From the NCBI GenBank assembly GCA_963833965.1, contig CAWHZZ010000001.1:62001-126000 (forward strand): a DNA stretch of 64,000 nucleotides, given 5' to 3'. This document shows, piece after piece, positions 25,617 through 34,912 of this stretch. Positions within the stretch are counted from its first letter, which is position 1; each line of letters starts with the position of its first letter. A program made the translations under genes and the position numbers. The stretch is from CAJCIW01 sp963833965. Lineage in GTDB: Bacteria; Chlamydiota; Chlamydiia; Chlamydiales; Rhabdochlamydiaceae. Under the pieces are notes generated by a model, which was not told where the DNA came from, did not search any database, and worked only from the letters and a program-made list of their open reading frames with translations.

Positions 25617-27919
25617 AAGTTCCTACCTATAAATACGCTAGCAAAATAGGATTGATAATTTCCGTTTCCCATTGCTTGAAGAACAATCCCCCCATAGGGA
25701 TAGGAAGAATTGCGGGGGTTAAAGGTAGCAGAAAAAAGGGCGCAACCCAAATTCTGTACTTTGTTGCTAGCAACTGCAACAGGGAACGTCGAAGCGGAAG
25801 CGACAAAGGAGGTCGTTACAGAATGTGAAAAAAACGGAGCTTGGTTGACATAGCTGGCTTTTTCTTCGAGCCAAAGATCTCCCCATTGATAGGCAAATTC
25901 CTCGAAGAAACGAAGGCCTATCTCTGATTGTAAAAGAGAACCATGCATACCCTTCATGACCACATTAAAACCAGAGGCTCCGGTCTCGGTAAAATGCTTT
26001 TGCCACGTATTGATCCAATCCGCTTGAACAAAAGGTTCAATCAAATAATGACCTTGAGAATCAATCTTCCAAGGTGATGCAAATTCGATATGGGGATCCA
26101 AAATCCACCCATGTGTCTTGAATTTAGCTGTTATAGAAGGCTTTGCATGGCGGACATTCGACCATTGATAAAACCCGCCCCATACAGCTAGACCCAACCA
26201 AAAATGCTCGCTGTAGTAAGCGCCATAAATGGTGCCCATCTCCTCTTGGACATTACCATGGCCAACGCCCTTAGCATAATGCAAATGATTATAGGCATAA
26301 CCAAGAGCTCCTCCGATCAAGAAATGTTTGCCTTGCCGGTCATATCCTAAAAGAGCTCCTCCGACAGAACTATCGACGCCTAAAGCCTTCCCTTGCTGTT
26401 GAAGATGCACGTAATCACCGAATGGAGCGAGCCAAAGGGAATTTTTTTTGAAGGAAGCGTTTTCTGTTTTTTGTTGTTGCTGTTTAGAGCCGCTGAGAAA
26501 ACTCAGATCATTTGCAGCGATCATCGACTCCACAGGCACTACGCCCCCATGAGCTATGGGAGGCGACTCGGAATTCCTCCAGTTCCTGCTTTGCTGCATA
26601 AATCTAAATTCCAGTGCATATACAGCAGCAAGCTGGGTGTAGCTCACAGTTTGAAATGCTCCTACCGCTTGAGGTGTGACCAGGGATGTAATTGCACTGG
26701 GATTAGGCGTCGGTACTGGATTATTGCCGGAATAATTAATCGCGACTGCATTAATGACACTCACATCTGACAAGTCCAAGGGGGTCAAAGAACCATTGGG
26801 GGCAACCAGCGCAAGATACCCTTCGGATCCAATCTGTCCTCCAATTAATCCCACCCCTTGGTTATCGATCGAAACAGAGTTGATTTGCCCTGCGGGAGGA
26901 GAAGAAATGAGCGGCGTGACGGTCCCATCCGGTTGCACTAAAGCCGCATACATAACATTCCCACTAGCGTTGTTATACCCACCGATAAGCGCTAATCCAG
27001 AATTGTTAATTGCAACACATGAAATTTCTCCGGGAAAAGGAGAAGGGAAAAGAGCTTGGACATTAGAGGCGTCGGCAAATCCTGCGCAATAACCAGCATA
27101 GGCGTTTTCGAAACCATCTTGTCCTCCCATGACACTGACATTTTGATCATTGATGGCGACAGAGTTGATATAACTAAAACTGCCACTATTGGGTAAAGGA
27201 CTCAGTGTAGTTAAAGTGGTTTGGCCAGAAGTGGCTAACCCTGCGTATGCAGTTAATGCACTACCATCATAGAGGTATCCCCCGACAATGCCATTGCCTG
27301 AAGAGTTGATGGATACGCTGGAAATATTAGAGGCCTCATTTGGCGGAAAATCCAGAGGCATCTCTGTGCCCGAAGAAAAATAAGCGGCATAATCGGGAAG
27401 GAATGCCATACTGTTTCCTTCTCCCCCAAGGAGTCCAACTCCTGCATCGTTGATGCCCACCGAAGTGATATCTGCGGGATTGGAAGTGAGAGTGAGTGGA
27501 GTCACAGTGCCATCTGTAGCCACAAATGCCGCATAGTACAGCCCGGAAAACAACGCTCCTCCTCCAATGAGGGCCGTACCCGAAGTGTTGATCGAGGCTG
27601 ACGAAAGTCCTACAGGAGGATTGACTGCTGAAATAGGAGTCAATGTGCCAGTGGAAGATACGAAAGCAGCATAGCCATTCGACCCTTGCGCTCCTACAAT
27701 GATTCCAAGGCCACTACTATTAATGGCCACACTATTGATCACAGCATTCGCAGGCAAGCCAGCAACCGGAACTAGATTTCCGCTTGGATATTCGATCAAA
27801 GCAGCATAAGCATCCGAACTTTGTGTCTCTCCACCGACTAAGCCGAGATCGGCATGAACGGCAGTTCCGACGGCGCATGTACCCAGGGCCAACAGCTTTA
27901 ACGCATCATACTCTTTCAT
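25613..27919 (-). CDS. Autotransporter with repeat passenger and C-terminal beta-barrel
   Basis: 768 residues from ATG 27919, with GAGGAG upstream (an in-frame TTG at 27931 overlaps the ribosome site). Signal peptide ~1-23 (LLALGTCAVGTAVHA). The passenger (~24-430) is made of about nine units of 40-50 residues, each with a core like INSVAINSSGLGIIVGAQ followed by GYAAFVSSTGTLTPIS; the fold may be propeller- or solenoid-like. Residues ~490-768 form an autotransporter barrel (FLIGGALGYAYNHLHYAKG, WLGLAVWGGFYQWSNVRHA) ending in phenylalanine (SVFIGRNF), the BAM-recognition end. Likely a surface adhesin or antigen. It may share a transcript with the PaaK-like gene. Confidence 0.85.
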   Translation of the reverse strand: MKEYDALKLLALGTCAVGTAVHADLGLVGGETQSSDAYAALIEYPSGNLVPVAGLPANAVINSVAINSSGLGIIVGAQGSNGYAAFVSSTGTLTPISAVNPPVGLSSASINTSGTALIGGGALFSGLYYAAFVATDGTVTPLTLTSNPADITSVGINDAGVGLLGGEGNSMAFLPDYAAYFSSGTEMPLDFPPNEASNISSVSINSSGNGIVGGYLYDGSALTAYAGLATSGQTTLTTLSPLPNSGSFSYINSVAINDQNVSVMGGQDGFENAYAGYCAGFADASNVQALFPSPFPGEISCVAINNSGLALIGGYNNASGNVMYAALVQPDGTVTPLISSPPAGQINSVSIDNQGVGLIGGQIGSEGYLALVAPNGSLTPLDLSDVSVINAVAINYSGNNPVPTPNPSAITSLVTPQAVGAFQTVSYTQLAAVYALEFRFMQQSRNWRNSESPPIAHGGVVPVESMIAANDLSFLSGSKQQQQKTENASFKKNSLWLAPFGDYVHLQQQGKALGVDSSVGGALLGYDRQGKHFLIGGALGYAYNHLHYAKGVGHGNVQEEMGTIYGAYYSEHFWLGLAVWGGFYQWSNVRHAKPSITAKFKTHGWILDPHIEFASPWKIDSQGHYLIEPFVQADWINTWQKHFTETGASGFNVVMKGMHGSLLQSEIGLRFFEEFAYQWGDLWLEEKASYVNQAPFFSHSVTTSFVASASTFPVAVASNKVQNLGCALFSATFNPRNSSYPYGGIVLQAMGNGNYQSYFASVFIGRNF

Positions 27920-27985
27920 AACTCTCCTCAAAAAAAATGATCTTAGAGCATTAATAATTTTAATTCCAGAGCGCTATGGTGCATT

Positions 27986-28012
27986 TTGAAGAACTCTTCC
28001 TTCAATGAGGAG
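27986..28012. repeat. Degenerate family D hairpin
   Basis: TTTTGAAGAACTCTTCCTTC followed by AATGAGGAGCT resembles the hairpin at 7503-7536 and 44609-44629 (GAAGAACTCCTCCTTG...). The stem is imperfect here. It lies between two minus-strand genes, upstream of the autotransporter and just after the methyltransferase stop. Confidence 0.35.
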
Positions 28013-28687
28013 CTAATGAAATTGCCATGTAATGACAGGGCAACGCTCTGCTAGCTCGTAAGAAGTGCCAAACTGAATGCTCTCCCACACAGGCAATTCT
28101 GAGAGTTTTGGAAAATAATAGACCAATGTAGAGTCCCGGTACACAGCCAGCGTCGGATGAGAATAGAAGGGATGAATCACATGAAATAGCTCTTGCACCC
28201 GCACATGAGGATTAGCAAGCGCATGGGCTACTCTCCATTTATAAGCGTGGAAATTTGCGCGGTTTTGAGAATGCAATACTTCTTCGAGGTTTTCTTTCTC
28301 ATCAGGGGAAATATAAACACGCAAGATCAGTCGGCCTCCAGGTTTGAGCACCTTTTTCATCTGGGAAAAAAATAGATCTGGCGCTCCTTGAAAAGCATTC
28401 AAAGATCCGTCTCCAATCACAGCGTCAAAATGCGCTTCAAAGGGCAAATCGCTCCAGTCACCTAACACGGCACCTACTCGCTCGCTCCGCGTTGCCAATT
28501 CAATGGCCTTTGGATTGTGATCCACGACCACATCAGCCAAGTGCATCAGCTCAGCGGTCATTCCCAATAAAAGCGTTCGATCAGTCACTTGCCGTTTCTT
28601 CGAAAACATGGCGACATCTTCGGGTGACGGTCTTAATGGCGAAGCCCATTCATCGAATCTCTCTAGCATTTCTCTCCATTGATTCAT
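28013..28687 (-). CDS. Class I SAM-dependent methyltransferase
   Basis: 224 residues from ATG 28687, preferred because GGAG lies 8 bases upstream; an ATG at 28702 has no ribosome site. Rossmann-like methyltransferase motifs are visible: RTLLLGMTAELMHLADVVVD (motif I and II region, an atypical first loop), AVLGDWSDLPFEAHFDAVIG (motif III/IV) and MKKVLKPGGRLILRVYI (post-motif). The substrate cannot be inferred. It has no obvious operon partners; the photolyase starts divergently at 28798. Confidence 0.8.
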   Translation of the reverse strand: MNQWREMLERFDEWASPLRPSPEDVAMFSKKRQVTDRTLLLGMTAELMHLADVVVDHNPKAIELATRSERVGAVLGDWSDLPFEAHFDAVIGDGSLNAFQGAPDLFFSQMKKVLKPGGRLILRVYISPDEKENLEEVLHSQNRANFHAYKWRVAHALANPHVRVQELFHVIHPFYSHPTLAVYRDSTLVYYFPKLSELPVWESIQFGTSYELAERCPVITWQFH

Positions 28688-28797
28688 CTGAAGATCTCCC
28701 ATTTAATCTTTTAATCATCTCGATCGGCAACCATAGTTTCAAGGGATAATCGCGTTCACGGTTGACAGAGAATGAAAAAATCCATAAATAGGTTCCG

Positions 28798-30213
28798 ATG
28801 TCAATGGAGAAGAAATTTCAAACATCCCTCTTTCTATTTCGTCGAGATCTCCGTTTAGAAGATAATACGGGGCTGATTTTTGCTTTAAAGCATTCAGAGA
28901 TAGTCATCCCTGCATTTATCTTCACTCCAGAACAGATCGAGCGAAATCCGTTTAAAAGCGACCATTGCCTAAAATTCATGATTGAATCACTCAAAGATCT
29001 CAAAAAACAATTAAAGCAAAAAAAAAGTGATCTTTTCCTTTTTAGAGGAAAACCAGAAGGAGTTGTTAAGCAATGCATCCTCAAACTTTCAATCGAAGCC
29101 GTTATTGTGAATAGAGACTATACTCCCTATAGTCGAATGCGCGACAAAAAACTCGAAAAAGTCTGTAAAGCTCACAGAGTTGCCTTTTATTCTTTTGATG
29201 ATGCTCTGCTCCATCCTCCTGAAGAAACTCTCAAACAAGATGGAAAACCATACACAATCTTCACTCCGTATTTCCGAAATGCATCAAAATTGTGTGTGTT
29301 ACCTCCCGTCCGAAACCGGCAAAGTAATTACTTTCGCGGCTCAATCGCTTTTGCTCAAGAACAATCGATTCTATCTAAAATTCTACCAAACCAAAAAATG
29401 CAAAATCGCCTTCTCGGCGGAAGAGCCCAGTGCCTAAAAATCCTCAAAAACTTAAAAGCTTTTAGCAAATACGGATATCATCGAAATTTTCCTGCAGAAA
29501 ATTATTCTACCCATCTTTCCCCCTACCTCAAATTCACCGTTTGCTCCCCTCGTGAGGTCTTCGCTGCCATCAACCACCATTTAAGCCGGGATCATGAGCT
29601 CATCCGGGCGCTTTATTGGAGAGATTTTTTCACATCAATTGCCTTTTTCTTTCCGCATGTCTTCAAAAGCGCATTTCATTCTAAATTTAATCAATTGAAA
29701 TGGTCTTATGATAAAAAAGCCTTTCTGCGGTGGTGTGCAGGCCACACGGGATTTCCTATCGTCGACGCGGGAATGAGAGAGATGAACGAGACTGGGTTTA
29801 TGCACAATCGGGTACGCATGATCGTCTCCTCATTTTTAGTTAAAGACTTGAAGATGGATTGGAGATGGGGAGAAAAATACTTTGCCCAGACTCTAATTGA
29901 CTATGATCCAGCCGTAAATAATGGCAATTGGCAATGGGCGGCAAGCACTGGATGCGATGCTCAGCCCTATTTTCGCATTTTTAATCCCTGGACTCAGCAA
30001 AAAAAATTCGATCCCGAGGGTGCGTATATCAAGAAATGGGTTCCAGAACTGCGCAAGTTATCACCTGAGACTATCCACAAATGGCACGACAAGAAGAAAC
30101 ATACCGGCCACCCTAGCTATCCAGCCCCTATGGTTGATCACGAAAAAGCAGCCAAAAACGCTCTTCGATCCTATAAAAAGTTATCGGGATTTGCCATTAA
30201 AACAAATATTTGA
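28798..30213 (+). CDS. phrB: Deoxyribodipyrimidine photolyase (class I CPD type)
   Basis: 471 residues, normal for the family. N-terminal photolyase domain begins LFLFRRDLRLEDNTGLIFAL; the C-terminal FAD-binding domain contains WCAGHTGFPIVDAGMREMNE, HNRVRMIVSSFLVKDL and NNGNWQWAASTGCDAQPYFR. The WAASTG/NWQW region is the standard DNA- and FAD-contacting motif. It uses blue light to split cyclobutane pyrimidine dimers, in the cytosol. Light repair in a presumed intracellular organism implies an extracellular stage exposed to sunlight, such as water or an amoebal cyst. ATG at 28798. Confidence 0.93.
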   Translation: MSMEKKFQTSLFLFRRDLRLEDNTGLIFALKHSEIVIPAFIFTPEQIERNPFKSDHCLKFMIESLKDLKKQLKQKKSDLFLFRGKPEGVVKQCILKLSIEAVIVNRDYTPYSRMRDKKLEKVCKAHRVAFYSFDDALLHPPEETLKQDGKPYTIFTPYFRNASKLCVLPPVRNRQSNYFRGSIAFAQEQSILSKILPNQKMQNRLLGGRAQCLKILKNLKAFSKYGYHRNFPAENYSTHLSPYLKFTVCSPREVFAAINHHLSRDHELIRALYWRDFFTSIAFFFPHVFKSAFHSKFNQLKWSYDKKAFLRWCAGHTGFPIVDAGMREMNETGFMHNRVRMIVSSFLVKDLKMDWRWGEKYFAQTLIDYDPAVNNGNWQWAASTGCDAQPYFRIFNPWTQQKKFDPEGAYIKKWVPELRKLSPETIHKWHDKKKHTGHPSYPAPMVDHEKAAKNALRSYKKLSGFAIKTNI

Positions 30214-30328
30214 ATACTAAACTCAGATGCCCTTTGATTTATTCTTTATTGGCATTAATGAGAGTGAAGAAAAGTTCAAAAACGAATAAAAGCCTTGCAA
30301 ACACGGGAGAATTATCAGAGAGATTGGC

Positions 30329-31192
30329 TTATTTTAAAAGCCTTTGGATGACGTCGAGGATGATCGGATCGTATTCGTCGTTCATTCTTTTTTCCTCATT
30401 GATCATGATCAACGCTCTCTGTGTTCCGTGCCACCGCTCATTTCTTGGGAGCTTCACTTGCCATAAAAAATCTTGGTCTCTACTCCAATAGTGGTGAAGC
30501 CGGATCCGGTCGATACAGGGATCGATGGATTCCACTGTTTTTAGGCGCACTTTGTCTGGATTGACAGAGTAAAAAGGTTCCCGATATGCACAAAGATGGG
30601 GAAAAAAACACTTTCGAGGATTGACGCGCTGCGGCTGGAAGATCGATTTGACGGTGCGATTTCCAGGGTAGCTCAATTTTGCCCGATGCAACAAACGGGT
30701 AACCATCCATTCCCCTTCCGGGACTCTTTGGACGCCGGAGGAACCATAAAAGACCCAATTGAGGCATATTCCACCATAGGGTTCAAAATCACGTAGAAAG
30801 GCTCTTAAGTCATTGTCGTTGATCGGGACAATAAATTCGTCTGTATCAATGACGCAAAGCCATTTGCTCTTGTTTAAAGCGCGCTCGACGGCATCGATGT
30901 AGGCGTCTTTTTGCACATACCACCACTCTTTCACGCCATAACTCCTGTCCCAGATGATGTATTCGACAATGCCCTCTTCAATGTAGGGAGCCAAAACATC
31001 GAGCGGTCCATCGGAGCTTTGATTGTCGTACATGTAAAAATGTTCAATGCCGATCAATCGGTGATAATCAATCCATTCTTTCAAAAAGCGCGCTTCGTTT
31101 TGGAAGATGCAACAGGCAGAGATTTCATATTCAAAACTGAATGACTTAACGGCGGAGAAACAACAGATGAAAAAAATGAGAAGATTTTTCAT
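30329..31192 (-). CDS. Exported glycosyltransferase family 92 (DUF23) protein, copy 1
   Basis: 287 residues from ATG 31192 (an upstream in-frame start at 31210 would put six residues before the signal peptide). Signal peptide KNLLIFFICCFSAVKSFS. The mature protein starts with the GT92 signature CCIFQNEARFLKEWIDYH...GIEHFYMYDNQSSDG; WLCVIDTDEFIVP near residue 118 holds the metal-binding DxD. HLCAYREPFY and CIDRIRLHHYWSRDQDF near the end complete the family pattern. GT92 enzymes are mainly metazoan Golgi galactosyltransferases of N-glycan cores; bacterial members exist. An exported soluble form lacking a membrane anchor suggests action outside the cytosol, perhaps on host glycans, although a sugar-nucleotide donor would then be required there. 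Confidence 0.85.
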   Translation of the reverse strand: MKNLLIFFICCFSAVKSFSFEYEISACCIFQNEARFLKEWIDYHRLIGIEHFYMYDNQSSDGPLDVLAPYIEEGIVEYIIWDRSYGVKEWWYVQKDAYIDAVERALNKSKWLCVIDTDEFIVPINDNDLRAFLRDFEPYGGICLNWVFYGSSGVQRVPEGEWMVTRLLHRAKLSYPGNRTVKSIFQPQRVNPRKCFFPHLCAYREPFYSVNPDKVRLKTVESIDPCIDRIRLHHYWSRDQDFLWQVKLPRNERWHGTQRALIMINEEKRMNDEYDPIILDVIQRLLK

Positions 31193-31260
31193 AAATTCAC
31201 CATCGAGCATTGATGGGATAAATCCAACAATTAAATGTGTATTTGTGATTAGATGCGATT

Positions 31261-31818
31261 ATGAAGGTGGGATTTTTCAGAAAGATTAGAAGGGAAAGGG
31301 TCATTCGTTTAGACGAGGACCTGACCTTTGGGGTCAAAAAAGTGATGCGCGAGCGCTGGGACTTTTTGACGCTGGTCGAATTTTATCAAAATTTAGAGGA
31401 GCTGGAGCATCTCCTCAAGAAGGAAAACATTGTCGAAGAGTCCTCGAGAAAGAAGGCAATCGACGACATTGAAAAAATCAAACGCGACTATCCGTTTGAT
31501 AAAAGGGTTTTGCCGGTATGGGAGATTAACCTTTTCTTGCGAGATGTGTTGTGGGTCGCGGGAAGCATCAAGCAAGTCGCCTTGGTTCCTTCTGAAAACA
31601 TCGCATCCTACCATCCGGTTGCGAGGGCTTGGAAAGTCTTGGATAGTTTTTATGCTGCGGAACAGCGAAGGCGCGATATCGTGGAGGAGGAAGAAAAGCG
31701 GATCACGGAATTTATTCTCGTCGCCGTGAAAAAGCATATCTATTATCTGCAGTTTTTTATCGATATTTTGCTGATCGTCATCGGGATCCTCATCGGTTGG
31801 CTTTTTGCCAAGATTTAG
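31261..31818 (+). CDS. Hypothetical tail-anchored membrane protein
   Basis: 185 residues, charged and mostly helical, with a single C-terminal hydrophobic segment (YYLQFFIDILLIVIGILIGW) directly before the end. EEEEKRITEFILVAVKKHIY precedes it and could form a coiled coil. I recognise no family. It sits on the opposite strand between two GT92 copies, separated from copy 1 by 68 bases divergent and from copy 2 by 26 bases convergent. ATG 31261 has a poor ribosome site; a few in-frame alternatives are absent nearby. Confidence 0.6.
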   Translation: MKVGFFRKIRRERVIRLDEDLTFGVKKVMRERWDFLTLVEFYQNLEELEHLLKKENIVEESSRKKAIDDIEKIKRDYPFDKRVLPVWEINLFLRDVLWVAGSIKQVALVPSENIASYHPVARAWKVLDSFYAAEQRRRDIVEEEEKRITEFILVAVKKHIYYLQFFIDILLIVIGILIGWLFAKI

Positions 31819-31844
31819 AAAGCAGCTTTGCGGCACTTTTATTT

Positions 31845-32711
31845 TTAGCGCAGCCTTTCTATGACATCAAGAATGATCGGGTCGTAGTCGTCGTTCATTT
31901 TCTTTTCTTCGTTGACCTTTCTTAAAGCGATCTCCGATCCATACCATCGTTCGTTTCTCGGGTATTTTTCCATCAATAAAAAATCGAGATCGCGGCTCCA
32001 ATAGTGATGAAGTCTGATCCTATCGACGCAAAGTTCGATCGATGCTTTATTAGTGATTTTCTTTTTGTTGGGATTGACATGATAAAACGGCTTTCGATAA
32101 GCGCAGATGTGCGGAAAGAAAGATTTGATTGGATCTACCCGTTCTGGCTGCGCAATGGTTTTAATGGTGCGATGCTGCGCAAAGTTTATTCTTGCCCGAC
32201 GCAATAAACAGGAGACCATCCATTGCCCATCGGGAATTCTTTTTACTCCCGATGTGCCGTAAAACACCCAGTTGATACAGACACCGCCGAACTCTTCGTA
32301 ATCTTTGAGGAAGACTTTTAAATTCTCGTCCTTGACGGGAACAATAAATTCGTCTGTATCGATGACGCATAACCATTTGCTTTGGCCCATAGAGCGTTGC
32401 ATGGCATCGATGTACGCCTCTCTCTGCACATGCCACCATCCTTCTGGAGAGCTGTAAGTTCTGTCCCAAGGAATATATTCGACGATTCCCGTTTCGATGT
32501 AGGGAGCTAGTACATCATGAGCGTTATCTTCGCTTAAGTTGTCATACACGTAGAAATGTTCCACACCAATCAGTAAATGGTAGTCGATCCATTCCTTCAA
32601 AAAACGCGCTTCGTTTTGGAAAATGCAGCAAGCAGACACTTCGTATTGATACGTCCAAGACTTAGCAACCGGGAAGCAGCAAATCAAAAAAATGAGAAGA
32701 ATTTTAATCAT
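31845..32711 (-). CDS. Exported glycosyltransferase family 92 (DUF23) protein, copy 2
   Basis: 288 residues; ATG 32711 overlaps the TGA of the phytanoyl-dioxygenase-like gene (ATGA), so the two are coupled. Signal peptide KILLIFLICCFPVAKSWT. Clearly a paralogue of copy 1 at 30329, with most motifs identical: CCIFQNEARFLKEWIDYHLL, VEHFYVYDNLSED, WLCVIDTDEFIVPVKDENLK, and CVDRIRLHHYWSRDLDF. Differences concentrate in loops near residues 60-90 and the C-terminus, suggesting specialisation after duplication with an unrelated gene now between the copies. Confidence 0.85.
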   Translation of the reverse strand: MIKILLIFLICCFPVAKSWTYQYEVSACCIFQNEARFLKEWIDYHLLIGVEHFYVYDNLSEDNAHDVLAPYIETGIVEYIPWDRTYSSPEGWWHVQREAYIDAMQRSMGQSKWLCVIDTDEFIVPVKDENLKVFLKDYEEFGGVCINWVFYGTSGVKRIPDGQWMVSCLLRRARINFAQHRTIKTIAQPERVDPIKSFFPHICAYRKPFYHVNPNKKKITNKASIELCVDRIRLHHYWSRDLDFLLMEKYPRNERWYGSEIALRKVNEEKKMNDDYDPIILDVIERLR

Positions 32712-33817
32712 CTTTCATCAAAATCGCCAAGCAGCGATTCTCCCAAAGGGGTTAGGTAAATTTTTGGCTGCATGTAGCTTGGATCTTCGAGGTATTGCTC
32801 GAATTCTTTCTTGAGGCGATCTTTTGTGTACTTGAGTTCGGGGTAGGCGGGGTTGTGTCCTGTAGAGACGCCGTTTTCGAAAGCTTCTTTTCTTCGCGCT
32901 TTGCCCTCGTCCGTCAGCCTCGACTTGGGGACGTAGCAAAGATAGCCGACCATTCTCACTTTGGGCGGGTCGATATAGGGACGGTCCTGACTCGCATGCT
33001 GATTCCAGTGGACGGTCCTTGAGTCCCATAAAATGAGCGACCCTTTAGGTGCTGTGACATGCTTAATGCGGTACGGTTTTCCCGATTCGTCCACTGCATT
33101 GGCAAAAAAATCAAAGATGTACTTGTATCCTGCTTTCCATTTCGCACTCCGCTTTTCCTGGGGAACGTCTTGTGCGTAGATCTCCTCTAGTTGAGGGGCA
33201 AATTCTTCAAATCGATGAACCGACTTTGGAATGCAGTAAAAACCACCATCGCCATCAAAGGAATCTTCAAACAAAAATTGCCCTTGGATGGTGTAAGGCA
33301 TCGTCCCCAGCGACGATTCGCTGACAAAGTCGATCGGCGGTGTATTGTCGTGCGCATAATCGTCCTGACGCCGTAAGACCGCTTGGTCGACGTGAGGCCA
33401 CGGTTGATAAGAACCCATTCTGATCTCCGGCGGACACATCAAAGAGAGCCCATCCATGCTCACGATCAGATCTGACGTGTTCCATATTTGTGCAAAGACT
33501 TCGACTATGCGGGGATCTTGTCTTACATCCCACATCACCTGGATCTGGCCGGCCGGCCCCGCAAAGATCCCCGCTTGACTGTGCATCGGAAACGCATCTT
33601 TCCAATTGCTTCTATCGTCCATTCTGCAATTCGGCCACGCTTTTTCGATGAACTCATGCCACACACGCTCATAGAGAACTTCGGCCTCGGATACAGAAAG
33701 CACATTGGGAACGACGCAATATCCTAGCTCTTCGAGGTCCTTCAAGTAGGAAGGCTCCGAGCTGGTCAATGCAAGGGCACGCAAGAAAAAGAGAAAAGAA
33801 ATTATGAAAAGTTTCAT
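32708..33817 (-). CDS. Exported phytanoyl-CoA dioxygenase (PhyH)-family protein
   Basis: 369 residues. Signal peptide KLFIISFLFFLRALAL. The 2-oxoglutarate/Fe(II) oxygenase core is intact: WPHVDQAV supplies the H-x-D iron ligands near residue 140, LILWDSRTVHWNQH the distal histidine near 250, and PKVRMVGYLCYVP the oxoglutarate-binding arginine. KSVHRFEEF near 205 is also typical. The family hydroxylates varied substrates, from phytanoyl-CoA to small molecules and peptides. Export of a 2-oxoglutarate enzyme is unexpected. Coupling with the GT92 gene suggests a shared target, for example hydroxylation then glycosylation (as in hydroxylysine or hydroxyproline glycans), which is only an inference. 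Confidence 0.8.
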   Translation of the reverse strand: MKLFIISFLFFLRALALTSSEPSYLKDLEELGYCVVPNVLSVSEAEVLYERVWHEFIEKAWPNCRMDDRSNWKDAFPMHSQAGIFAGPAGQIQVMWDVRQDPRIVEVFAQIWNTSDLIVSMDGLSLMCPPEIRMGSYQPWPHVDQAVLRRQDDYAHDNTPPIDFVSESSLGTMPYTIQGQFLFEDSFDGDGGFYCIPKSVHRFEEFAPQLEEIYAQDVPQEKRSAKWKAGYKYIFDFFANAVDESGKPYRIKHVTAPKGSLILWDSRTVHWNQHASQDRPYIDPPKVRMVGYLCYVPKSRLTDEGKARRKEAFENGVSTGHNPAYPELKYTKDRLKKEFEQYLEDPSYMQPKIYLTPLGESLLGDFDER

Positions 33818-33851
33818 GAGGGCTAGATTACTACACTTACAATTAAGTGTA

Positions 33852-34911
33852 CTAGCCCGAATTTAGCTTTTTGACGGCCTGATTGCAGTAGAGGGCGAGG
33901 TCCGGCATGTCGGCGACCGAAGAGAGTTCTGAGGCGAGCTGCTTGATGGCTTTGCTTGCATTGTGATGAAAATAGTCAGTGAAGGCGTTTTTCTCAATGG
34001 GAACGCCTGCATCGACAACCTCTTTCAAAAACCGGATGTCGTTAGCGCGCAAGGTCGCTTTGATCGCGTGCAAAATCGTCAAACCGTTCGCCATTTCCCC
34101 ATCGTTGATATGGGCGCGCAAAGCGCTCAAGTCTAAGTTCCGAAGGGCCTCGTTGATCAAGCAACTCGCTGGGGGGAACTACTTTGGCCCAAGGAGTCTT
34201 ACTCTCGACTACAGGTGGACACTTCTTTAAAAACTCCGCGCGGCGAGACACGAGCGCGCGGCCTTTTTGTTTCGTAAAAGCCGTCGAGGGCCAGGATTCC
34301 TGTCCAGGAAAACCCCATGTGTTGGAGGCAAAAGGAAAATGTTCGACGGTCGATGCCACGGCCATAACGACGCGTGCATCAGGCCGGTAGTTGGCATCGC
34401 CATATAAAGTCACTAATTGTCCGGGGGGACGGTGCGGCAGCTTCAAGCGATGGTTCGCATAGAGCCCAAGCATCTCTAAACAGATCCGATCATCTCCTTG
34501 GAAGTAAAATAAGTGTTCAAGGACGGAAACATCTGGCAATTGGACTTTCAACTTATCAGCGGTCTCTCTTAAAAGGCTTTCTCGCTGGTCCAGGGGCATA
34601 TCATGGATGACGAGCCTGCTGAATTTTCTCTTCAATTTGTTGAGGGCCCTTTGGCTCTGCGTGAATCGATCGAATGCATTCTCATCAAAAAAAATCCTGG
34701 GGTTGGAGTCTGTTATCTGCTCATCCAAATTGTTTTGCCACTGAATAAGAAATTGAGCGCATGCGACTGCTTTAAGCGTAGTCTCATTCGATTGGAAGAT
34801 AGATTTTGCAGCTTCCAGCAGGATGGGCTGATAAGAGAATTGACAAGATGGAATCTTCTCAACAATCAAGTTCAGCTTGTTTTGATTTACATTGCAAAAG
34901 ATGCCCATCAT
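33852..34911 (-). pseudogene. Truncated, frameshifted copy of the upstream orphan protein
   Basis: From ATG 34911 a frame of 289 codons aligns with residues ~1-240 of the upstream protein (compare LKAVACAQFLIQWQNNLDE with LKIVACARFLIRWQNELND, and EHFPFASNTWGFPGQ with EHFPLASNTWGYRDQ). Similarity stops near PPVVESKTPWAKVVPP and resumes in another frame at CLINEALRNLDLSALRAHIN, running to 33852 and matching the C-terminus of the parent. The middle ~200 residues are missing, and a CCCCCC run (about 34175-34180) marks the frame switch. So this is a tandem duplicate with an internal deletion plus a frame change. The 289-codon product may still be made. Confidence 0.8.
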
Positions 34912-34912
34912 T

